DNA of 64,000 bases. Source: Mangrovimonas spongiae. GTDB lineage: Bacteria; Bacteroidota; Bacteroidia; Flavobacteriales; Flavobacteriaceae. Shown here in pieces: positions 57,947 through 64,000 of this stretch (its first letter is position 1; each line of letters begins with the position of its first letter). The position numbers and the translations under genes are program-made. Where the stretch lies: positions 558,001 to 622,000 of the forward strand of contig NZ_RWBG01000001.1 in assembly GCF_003944795.1 (NCBI RefSeq), in the 5' to 3' direction. Below the pieces are notes generated by a model, which was given only the letters and a program-made list of their open reading frames with translations, was not told where the DNA came from and did no database searches.

Positions 57947-59311
57947 CTATACATTCAATGGATTGTAGCCTAAATAAGGAACTGTTTTGTCATGAAACAC
58001 AATGCCGTAATCCTCGAGTTCTTTTAAAATAGGGGTGTAAACCTCTTTATTAATTGGAATTTGAACGCCAGGCGTTGTTATTTTACCATTTAAAACAGCC
58101 AAAGTAGCCATAGCGACTGGTAAGCCAACAGTTTTTGCCATAGCTGTATATGTTTGATCTTCGCCAATACAAACCATGGTAGAATCGATTTGATGTTTTT
58201 TACCATCTAGCTCATACCCAAATTTATGATACATGACTATCATATCTTTGTCGTCGTGATCTAATGTCCATTTGTCCATTAATATTTTTTGAAGAATTTG
58301 TGCAGGTGTGGCTTGTTTTAAATTCACCATTTTTGTTGGGCTAAAAATATCTAGCTCTTCTAGCTTATCCCATACAATATCGTCTTGATCTATTTTAAGT
58401 TGATGTCTAAATTTTAATTCTACCGAATCTGTTGGGCTGTAAGGTAAAAAGGCATTTACAAAATCGCGATAGCTCATATTTTCACTATCGTCTATAGTAT
58501 AGCTGTCATCGGTCATGCCTAGTTGTACAAACATATTCCAAGCACGTGAAAATCCAACGCGTCTCATAGTGCCACGATATAAGGTTTTAACATCTTCTAA
58601 ACCATAAGCCGATTGATATTTTAACGAATCGCGATTTGCATAGCCTTCAAAACGACCAAAGCCATCAACTTCTAAAAATTCGGTACGTCTAAACAAACGG
58701 TTGTAAGGAATGTATTTATAGGTGCCTTCTTGTAAAAACTTGGCAGCGCCACCTTGACCTGCTACAACAACGTTTCTTGGGTTCCAAGTAAATTTATAGT
58801 TCCAAAGGTTGTTATCACTTTCTGGAGCAACCAATCCGCCGCAAAACGATTCAAATAAGATCATTTTACCGCCTTTATCACGAATATCATCTATAATTTT
58901 CATGGCGCTCATATGGTCTATACCAGGATCGACACCAATTTCATTCATAAAAACAAGCCCCTTAGCTTTAGCTTCATCATCTAGAGCTTCCATCTCTTTA
59001 CTTACATAAGATGCCGTTACTATAGGTTTATTAAACTTTAAGCAATCTTTGGCAGCTTCAACATGAAATCTTGCCGGTAACATAGACACGACAATATCGG
59101 CATCTTTAATAGCACGTTCTCTAGAGTCCTGATTAAAAATATCTAAAGCAATGGCTTTGGTGTTTGGGTGATTGTTTACAAGTTTTTTGGCATTATTAAT
59201 ATCAAGATCGCCAACCGTAATAAATAGCTTTTCGCTGTCTGATTTATCTAAAAAATATTTGATAAGAAAAGAGGTTGATTTTCCTGAACCTATAATTAAT
59301 ATATTTCGCAT
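57947..59311 (-). CDS. Saccharopine dehydrogenase family protein
   Basis: A 454-residue NAD(P)-dependent enzyme. The start is ATG 59311 (MRNILIIGSGKSTSFLIKYF); a longer frame from 59359 would run across the divergent promoter region. The Rossmann motif is at the N-terminus; VSMLPARFHVEAAKDCLKF, NEIGVDPGIDHMSAMKIID and FCGGLVAPESDNNLWNYKFT are the conserved family segments. It would act in lysine degradation (saccharopine pathway) or a related amino acid step. It lies upstream of, and in the same direction as, the Lrp-type gene. The exact substrate is not certain. Confidence 0.9.
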   Translation of the reverse strand: MRNILIIGSGKSTSFLIKYFLDKSDSEKLFITVGDLDINNAKKLVNNHPNTKAIALDIFNQDSRERAIKDADIVVSMLPARFHVEAAKDCLKFNKPIVTASYVSKEMEALDDEAKAKGLVFMNEIGVDPGIDHMSAMKIIDDIRDKGGKMILFESFCGGLVAPESDNNLWNYKFTWNPRNVVVAGQGGAAKFLQEGTYKYIPYNRLFRRTEFLEVDGFGRFEGYANRDSLKYQSAYGLEDVKTLYRGTMRRVGFSRAWNMFVQLGMTDDSYTIDDSENMSYRDFVNAFLPYSPTDSVELKFRHQLKIDQDDIVWDKLEELDIFSPTKMVNLKQATPAQILQKILMDKWTLDHDDKDMIVMYHKFGYELDGKKHQIDSTMVCIGEDQTYTAMAKTVGLPVAMATLAVLNGKITTPGVQIPINKEVYTPILKELEDYGIVFHDKTVPYLGYNPLNV

Positions 59312-59328
59312 AATTGGGTTTTGTTCTG

Positions 59329-59336
59329 TAATTTTG
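59329..59336 (+). promoter_or_regulatory. -7 element TAATTTTG of the DUF423 gene
   Basis: An exact TAnnTTTG, 53 bases before the DUF423 ATG at 59390. It lies inside a possible longer DUF423 frame and so rules against starting that gene at 59321. Confidence 0.5.
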
Positions 59337-59389
59337 TGTTCACGAATGTAATAAATCAAATGGGTTTTAAAAATCCGAAATCGTTAAAT

Positions 59390-59779
59390 ATGAATAAATC
59401 CATTTTAGTTACAGCCGCCTTATTTGGATTGTTAGCTGTTGTATTGGGAGCATTTGCAGCCCATGGGTTGCAAAAATTAGTAACTCCAGAACAAATTAAT
59501 ACGTTTCAAACAGGCGTAACCTACCAAATGTATCACGCCTTTTTGTTACTTTTTTTAGGTGTAACAACTAAAGTTAGTGTTAAAACCAAAAGAGCCGTTT
59601 TTGTACTAATATTAATAGGTGTTTTCTTCTTTTCTGGATCTATTTATGGACTAGCGACAAATAGCTTAACGGCTTTCAACTTTAAAACAATTGCCATGAT
59701 AACCCCGTTAGGAGGAACACTTTTAATAAGTGCTTGGTTAGTTTTGTTAATAAGCTTTTTAAAACAAAAACAGGATTAA
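59390..59779 (+). CDS. DUF423 membrane protein
   Basis: A 129-residue protein with four membrane helices. Family signatures are LLAVVLGAFAAHGLQKLVTP near the N-terminus, FQTGVTYQMYHAFLLLFLG near residue 43, FSGSIYGLATNS near 84 and TPLGGTLLISAW near 105. The function of DUF423 is unknown. The start at ATG 59390 (MNKSILVTAALFG) is chosen because upstream residues are not hydrophobic and a -7 element lies there. It precedes pckA, which has its own promoter. Confidence 0.9.
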   Translation: MNKSILVTAALFGLLAVVLGAFAAHGLQKLVTPEQINTFQTGVTYQMYHAFLLLFLGVTTKVSVKTKRAVFVLILIGVFFFSGSIYGLATNSLTAFNFKTIAMITPLGGTLLISAWLVLLISFLKQKQD

Positions 59780-59789
59780 CATAGTCCTT

Positions 59790-59823
59790 TTTGTGTCCGT
59801 TTTAAAATAAAGTTTTAGCTTTG
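59790..59823 (+). promoter_or_regulatory. pckA promoter (-33 TTTG, -7 TAGCTTTG)
   Basis: TTTG (59790-59793) and TAGCTTTG (59816-59823) are 22 bases apart. The start would be near 59830, so translation must begin at the ATG at 59848 and not at the TTG at 59821. Confidence 0.68.
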
Positions 59824-59847
59824 CATCATCAAAACAACACAAAAATT

Positions 59848-61464
59848 ATGGTAAACCATACGCAAACTACGAAAACGATTTCGTTAGAGAAGTACGGCAT
59901 AAAAAATGCCAAGGTACAATATCAGTTATCTGCTGATGAACTTCATGAGGAAACAATTGAAAAAGGACAAGGCGTTGAAGCGTCTTCTGGAGCTTTAGCC
60001 GTAAAAACAGGTGAATTTACAGGCCGTTCACCAAAAGATCGTTTTATTGTAAAGGATAGTATTACCGAAGACAAAGTTTGGTGGGGTGATATTAACCTTC
60101 CTTTCGATTCTGAAAAATTTGACAACTTATATGATAAAGTAGTAGATTATCTATCGGAAAAAGAAGTGCTTGTTAGAGATAGCTATGCTTGTGCCGATGA
60201 TAATTACCGATTAAATATTCGTGTTATTAACGAATACCCTTGGAGTAACATGTTTGCTTACAACATGTTTTTACGTCCTACCGAAGAAGAATTAAAAAAC
60301 TTCGATCCAGAATGGACAATAGTAAACGCTCCTGGTTTTATGGCCAACCCAGAAATAGATGGAACACGCCAACACAACTTTGCCATTTTAAACTTTACTA
60401 AAAAGATAGCCTTAATAGGTGGGACTGGTTATACAGGTGAAATTAAAAAAGGGATTTTCTCTGCCTTAAACTTCATCTTACCAGTATTTAAAAATACATT
60501 ACCAATGCACTGTAGTGCCAATGTTGGAAAAGATGGTGATACAGCTATTTTCTTTGGATTATCGGGGACAGGAAAAACAACCTTATCAACCGACCCTAAC
60601 AGAAGTTTAATAGGAGATGATGAGCATGGTTGGACCAACGAGAATACCGTGTTTAACTTTGAAGGAGGTTGCTATGCTAAGGTTATTAATCTTTCTGCAG
60701 AAAAAGAGCCAGAAATTTATGGTGCTATTAAAAAAGGAGCCATTCTTGAAAATGTAATTATGGATGATAACGGTAATGTCGATTTTGCCGATACATCAAT
60801 TACACAAAACACACGTGTAAGTTACCCTATTTACCACATTGAAAATATTAAGCAACCATCAATAGGGAAAAATCCTAAAAATATTTTCTTTTTAACAGCT
60901 GATGCTTTTGGTGTGTTGCCTCCAATTTCTAAGTTAACACCTTCGCAGGCAGCCTACCATTTTATTTCTGGATATACAGCCAAAGTGGCGGGAACAGAAG
61001 CTGGAGTAGTTGAACCAGTGCCATCGTTTTCAGCTTGTTTTGGAGCACCATTTATGCCATTACATCCAGCTAAATATGCCGAAATGTTAAGTAAAAAGAT
61101 GAAAGAAGCCGGTGTAAATGTATGGTTAGTAAATACAGGTTGGACAGGAGGTCCTTACGGTGTAGGGAAACGTATGGAGTTAAAATATACTAGAGCCATG
61201 ATTAACGCTGTACTTAATGGCGATTTAGGCTTATATAATTACGAAGATTACCATATTCATTCGGTATTTGGTGTAGCACAACCAAGACATTGTCCTGGTG
61301 TGCCATCTGAAGTATTAAGTCCGAGAACAACATGGAACGATGATAAAGCCTATTATACAACAGCTTTTAAGTTATCGAATGCGTTTAGAGAAAACTTTAA
61401 ACAATTTGAGGCTTTTGCAAATGAAGAAATAAGAAGAGGCGGACCGCAACGTTATGCGTTTTAA
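59848..61464 (+). CDS. pckA: Phosphoenolpyruvate carboxykinase (ATP)
   Basis: A 538-residue gluconeogenic enzyme converting oxaloacetate and ATP to PEP, CO2 and ADP. The start MVNHTQTTKTISLEKYGIKN is set by the promoter. Motifs: TGEFTGRSPKDRFIVKD (oxaloacetate binding), MHCSANVGKDGDTAIFFGLS followed by GTGKTTLSTDPNR (P-loop), LIGDDEHGWT (metal site) and NTGWTGGPYGVGKRMELKYT. The C-terminus is PRTTWNDDKAYYTTAFKLSN and beyond. The length is normal. A terminator follows. Confidence 0.97.
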   Translation: MVNHTQTTKTISLEKYGIKNAKVQYQLSADELHEETIEKGQGVEASSGALAVKTGEFTGRSPKDRFIVKDSITEDKVWWGDINLPFDSEKFDNLYDKVVDYLSEKEVLVRDSYACADDNYRLNIRVINEYPWSNMFAYNMFLRPTEEELKNFDPEWTIVNAPGFMANPEIDGTRQHNFAILNFTKKIALIGGTGYTGEIKKGIFSALNFILPVFKNTLPMHCSANVGKDGDTAIFFGLSGTGKTTLSTDPNRSLIGDDEHGWTNENTVFNFEGGCYAKVINLSAEKEPEIYGAIKKGAILENVIMDDNGNVDFADTSITQNTRVSYPIYHIENIKQPSIGKNPKNIFFLTADAFGVLPPISKLTPSQAAYHFISGYTAKVAGTEAGVVEPVPSFSACFGAPFMPLHPAKYAEMLSKKMKEAGVNVWLVNTGWTGGPYGVGKRMELKYTRAMINAVLNGDLGLYNYEDYHIHSVFGVAQPRHCPGVPSEVLSPRTTWNDDKAYYTTAFKLSNAFRENFKQFEAFANEEIRRGGPQRYAF

Positions 61465-61489
61465 TAAAACAGACTTCTTTTAAGAGACA

Positions 61490-61522
61490 AAGCGACTTCC
61501 ATTTGGGAGTCGTTTTTTTTTT
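61490..61522 (+). terminator. pckA terminator
   Basis: CGACTTCC and GGGAGTCG pair (one G.T) around ATTT, followed by T10. Confidence 0.9.
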
Positions 61523-61569
61523 ATTGAGCTAGCTACAATTTTTATTGGTCGTTACCCATATTGTAACAT

Positions 61570-61605
61570 AAAAAAAAGCGTCTTAAATTTAAGACGCTTT
61601 TTTGT
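61570..61605 (-). terminator. hemD terminator
   Basis: AAAAAAGCGTCTTAAA and TTTAAGACGCTTTTTT form a long perfect palindrome. It ends the minus-strand DUF4271-hemD unit. The symmetric A/T flanks allow termination in both directions, and pckA has its own terminator just before it. Confidence 0.92.
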
Positions 61606-61624
61606 TCTATAGTAAATAAGAAAA

Positions 61625-62374
61625 TTACTTCTTTTTGTTAGCTTCTTTAATGTATTTATCTAATGCCATGGTCATAGAAGGTGTTTCTGGTGTTGGTGCC
61701 GAAATATCTACTCTTAAACCACGTTCTTCAACGGCTTTTATAGTCGTGTTTCCAAATACAGCAATACGCGTATTATTTTGTTTAAACTCTGGGAAATTGT
61801 GAAATAACGATTCAATTCCAGAAGGACTAAAGAAAACTAAAATGTCGTAAAACACATGTTCTAAGTCGGAAAGATCGCTAATCACGGTTTTGTAAAAGGT
61901 TCCTTGCATCCAATCTACACCAAGCTCATCAAGAATTTCAGGAACTAATGGTTTAAGCTTATCTGTTGTTGGCAAAAGGAATTTTTCGTCTTTATACTTC
62001 TTAATAAGAGGTGATAACTCTGCAAAAGTTCGCTTTCCTACGTAAATTTTACGTTTTCTGTAAACAACATACTTTTGTAAGTAATAAGCAACAGCTTCCG
62101 ATTGACAGAAGTATTTCATGCTATCTGGAACCTTAAAACGCATTTCATCGGCTACTCTAAAGAAATGATCTACAGCATTTCTACTAGTTAGGATAATGGC
62201 GCTATACTTGCTTAAATCTATTTTTTGCTTTCTTACCTCTTTGGCAGGGACACCTTCAACGTGTATAAAAGGCCTAAAGTCTATTTTCACTTTTTGTTTC
62301 TCCTCTAAATCAAAATAGGGCGAATTTTCTATTTTAGGTTCTGGTTGAGACACTAAAATGGTTTTCACTTTCAT
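61625..62374 (-). CDS. hemD: Uroporphyrinogen-III synthase
   Basis: A 249-residue enzyme closing hydroxymethylbilane to uroporphyrinogen III in haem synthesis. The sequence is divergent, as HemD usually is. Recognisable parts: VKTILVSQPEPKIENSPYF, SKYSAIILTSRNAVDHFFRV, FLLPTTDKLKPLVPEILDEL, YDILVFFSPSGIESLFHNFP and RIAVFGNTTIKAVEERGLRV. The two-domain layout and length fit. The DUF4271 gene lies 20 bases upstream, and the pair is also found together in other Flavobacteria as I recall. Confidence 0.88.
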   Translation of the reverse strand: MKVKTILVSQPEPKIENSPYFDLEEKQKVKIDFRPFIHVEGVPAKEVRKQKIDLSKYSAIILTSRNAVDHFFRVADEMRFKVPDSMKYFCQSEAVAYYLQKYVVYRKRKIYVGKRTFAELSPLIKKYKDEKFLLPTTDKLKPLVPEILDELGVDWMQGTFYKTVISDLSDLEHVFYDILVFFSPSGIESLFHNFPEFKQNNTRIAVFGNTTIKAVEERGLRVDISAPTPETPSMTMALDKYIKEANKKK

Positions 62375-62394
62375 AAATGTAGGTGGATTAAAGC

Positions 62395-63042
62395 TTAATA
62401 ATCAATAATTGTTTTATACAAAATCAGGAACGGCCCGATTTCGAGAGTGCAAAGATACAAAATAAAATAAAACATGTTCTGTTTTATTAAATTTTGATTT
62501 GATTTATAGGTGGTTACCAAGCCTACAACATTAACAAGGAGGAGTATTATGATAGTGATGTAAATGGCATAACGGCTAGGGGTGATGCCAAATAGTAAGA
62601 TAATATTTATGGGTATAAGTAATAGACCCAAAAAGTTTTTATAACTAATTTTTTGAAAAAGATAAGCGTCTAATATGTTATCAATTTCAAATAAACTGGC
62701 AATAAGTCGTTCGAGTAAGGTTTTAAAAATGAAAAAAATAGCGATGCCTATAATAAGTTTTAAAACAATATTGTAACTTATCTCAAAGGTGTCGTTAAAG
62801 TAATTTAAGGCAATGCAACAAAACGTTGTTAGACCTAAAACTAGATTGGTAAATAATAAGCCATCAAACAAATCGAAGAATCGTTGGTCCTTTTCGTAAA
62901 CTTTTAAATAGGTTGAGTTAATAAAGACATAGGTGAAATCTTTAAAACGTCTTTCAAAAAATACTTTAGATAAAGCTACTAAAAGCAACCCAATAACAAT
63001 TAAAACAGTAAATATGTCGTATGTTACAACCTGTCGAATCAT
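62395..63042 (-). CDS. DUF4271 membrane protein
   Basis: A 215-residue protein with about six membrane helices (for example FTVLIVIGLLLVALSKVFFE, LIIGIAIFFIFKTLLERLIA, YITIIILLLVNVVGLVTTY). The polar stretch FKDFTYVFINSTYLKVYEKD and the C-terminal CTLEIGPFLILYKTIIDY fit DUF4271. No known activity. It lies 20 bases before hemD and probably shares its transcript. Confidence 0.82.
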   Translation of the reverse strand: MIRQVVTYDIFTVLIVIGLLLVALSKVFFERRFKDFTYVFINSTYLKVYEKDQRFFDLFDGLLFTNLVLGLTTFCCIALNYFNDTFEISYNIVLKLIIGIAIFFIFKTLLERLIASLFEIDNILDAYLFQKISYKNFLGLLLIPINIILLFGITPSRYAIYITIIILLLVNVVGLVTTYKSNQNLIKQNMFYFILYLCTLEIGPFLILYKTIIDY

Positions 63043-63121
63043 AGTGTAAAATTATTATAAAATTAGGGTTTATTTAGCCTTATTTAAGGAATAATTAAAA
63101 AAATAAATCTTTTAAAAAGAT

Positions 63122-63129
63122 TACATTTG
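63122..63129 (+). promoter_or_regulatory. -7 element TACATTTG before the glycosyltransferase gene
   Basis: An exact TAnnTTTG, 20 bases before the ATG. No -33 TTTG is present in the AT-rich upstream DNA. Confidence 0.5.
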
Positions 63130-63149
63130 CCTAATCAAAGCAGGTTTTA

Positions 63150-63887
63150 ATGAAGGAAGCTATCGTAATTATTCCAACTTATAACGAAATTGAGAACATC
63201 GAGCTCATTATTAGAGCCGTTTTTTCACAAAATGATGTTTTTCATATATTGGTTGTAGACGATAACTCACCAGATTTAACGGCCTTAAAAGTAAAAGAAT
63301 TACAAAGCGAATTCCCTGAGCGTTTATTTATACTTAATCGAAAAAAGAAAACAGGCTTAGGAACAGCTTATATAGACGGTTTTAATTGGAGTTTAGAAAA
63401 AGAATATAGTTACATCTTTGAAATGGATGCCGATTTTTCTCATAATCCTAACGATCTTGAGAAATTATATAACGCTTGTAAAAATAACGGAGCAGATGTT
63501 GCCATAGGCTCGCGTTATGTGCAAGGCGTTAATGTGGTTAATTGGCCAATGAGTAGGGTGTTGCTATCTTACTTTGCCTCTAAATATGTGAGGTTAATAA
63601 CTGGTATGAAAATTCACGATACCACAGCAGGATTTGTTTGTTATAACAACAAAGTACTGCAAAGTATTAACCTTGAAAATATTGAGTTTGTTGGGTATGC
63701 CTTTCAAATTGAAATGAAGTTTAAAGCCTATTTAAAAAAATTTAAAATAGTTGAAGTGCCCGTAATTTTTACCGATAGAACTCGCGGAAAATCAAAAATG
63801 AGCGGCAGTATTATTTCAGAAGCTATTTTTGGAGTCGTTAAAATGAAGTTGAAAAGTATTTTTAATAAAAAACAACATGCAGCATAG
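63150..63887 (+). CDS. Polyprenol monophosphomannose synthase-like glycosyltransferase (GT2)
   Basis: A 245-residue family 2 glycosyltransferase of the dolichol-phosphate-mannose synthase type. Motifs: IVIIPTYNEIENIELIIRAV, LVVDDNSPDLTALKVKEL (nucleotide Asp), YIFEMDADFSHNPNDLEKLY (the DxD-like metal site), IGSRYVQGVNVVNWPMSRVL and TDRTRGKSKMSGSIISEAI. There is no C-terminal membrane anchor. It would transfer mannose or a similar sugar from a GDP donor to a lipid carrier. Its last ten bases overlap the start of the dihydroorotase gene. Confidence 0.9.
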   Translation: MKEAIVIIPTYNEIENIELIIRAVFSQNDVFHILVVDDNSPDLTALKVKELQSEFPERLFILNRKKKTGLGTAYIDGFNWSLEKEYSYIFEMDADFSHNPNDLEKLYNACKNNGADVAIGSRYVQGVNVVNWPMSRVLLSYFASKYVRLITGMKIHDTTAGFVCYNNKVLQSINLENIEFVGYAFQIEMKFKAYLKKFKIVEVPVIFTDRTRGKSKMSGSIISEAIFGVVKMKLKSIFNKKQHAA

Positions 63888-64000
63888 TACCTTAATAAAA
63901 AACGCTAGAATTGTTAACGAAGGAAACATTATAGAAGGCGATATCTTAATAGAAGGCGATAAAATAACAAAAATAGCCCCTTCTATAAGCGCTAAATCAG
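63878..64000 (+). CDS. pyrC: Dihydroorotase, N-terminal part cut by the window end
   Basis: An ATG inside the last codons of the glycosyltransferase gene opens a frame that runs to the end of the window: MQHSTLIKNARIVNEGNIIE, then GDILIEGDKITKIAPSISA. This is the N-terminal beta-sandwich of an amidohydrolase; the NEG/EGD pattern is that of flavobacterial dihydroorotase, which closes carbamoyl aspartate in pyrimidine synthesis. Only 41 residues are visible, so the metal-binding residues cannot be checked. Confidence 0.72.

Noticed and set aside
59821-59823. TTG start of pckA
   Set aside because: The codon is part of the -7 promoter element TAGCTTTG; the ATG at 59848 fits the family N-terminus.

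Overview
This 64 kb window is chromosomal DNA of a marine-type member of the Flavobacteriaceae (Bacteroidota). The evidence is low G+C, type IX secretion (T9SS) and gliding genes (gldE, gldD, a PorP/SprF-like and a PorE-like protein, a type B sorting domain), repeated TAnnTTTG (-7) promoter elements with few purine-rich ribosome binding sites, SPI and lipoprotein signals typical of the phylum, and the gene orders mutY-ssb-gldE-gldD and ftsX-DUF3098-uppP-truB. I cannot name the genus. There are no tRNA or rRNA genes, no CRISPR array, no insertion sequence and no prophage. No gene-free stretch exceeds 300 bases; the longest is 279 bases (35428-35706) and holds a TPP riboswitch.

Layout. 1-2.0 kb: the end of an OmpA-type lipoprotein and an aldo/keto reductase. 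2.2-10.9 kb: a three-gene T9SS unit with a 1919-residue repeat-rich type B secreted protein, a PorP/SprF-like protein and a PorE-like OmpA protein. 10.9-17.3 kb: rng, a 30-residue basic protein behind hup, then mutY-ssb-gldE-gldD and a heavy-metal-binding lipoprotein. 17.3-23.4 kb: a DMT transporter, a pair of M16 peptidases (one apparently inactive), a small membrane protein, and rplU-rpmA, in which L21 carries a helix-hairpin-helix extension. 23.5-29.1 kb: a phytate locus with a TPR/HTH regulator, a TonB-dependent receptor and a beta-propeller phytase. 29.2-35.4 kb: ahcY diverging from a tight seven-gene operon (phosphopantetheinyl transferase, PcrB-type prenylglyceryl phosphate synthase, YkoF-like thiamine-binding protein, PnuC/PnuT transporter, NadR-like kinase, DUF4301, ArfB). 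35.4-37.9 kb: a TonB-dependent receptor behind a TPP riboswitch.

38-49.7 kb is mostly housekeeping: greA, HIT, a sensor kinase, a flavin reductase, DUF3127 with an SSB-like tail, an AtoE-type carrier, aat, tag, a TonB-like protein, truB, uppP, DUF3098 and ftsX. 49.8-53 kb is leuS, which appears to carry two dispersed palindromic repeats in frame and an atypical domain before KMSKS, with further repeat copies just downstream. 53-64 kb holds topB, ald, a YugP-type peptidase, an Lrp regulator, a saccharopine dehydrogenase-like enzyme, DUF423, pckA, hemD, DUF4271, a dolichol-phosphate-mannose-type glycosyltransferase, and the start of a dihydroorotase cut by the window end.

Functional links. The 2.2-10.9 kb unit looks like a secreted adhesin with its dedicated outer-membrane partners. 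The receptor at 35.7 kb and the YkoF-like/PnuT pair at 32 kb together suggest thiamine uptake across both membranes. The receptor and phytase at 25-29 kb suggest phosphate scavenging from phytate. Several starts were moved to internal ATG codons because promoter elements, signal peptides or upstream genes rule out the longer frames (leuS, pckA, the phytate receptor, pcrB, HIT, DUF423, the saccharopine dehydrogenase-like gene and the second M16 gene).
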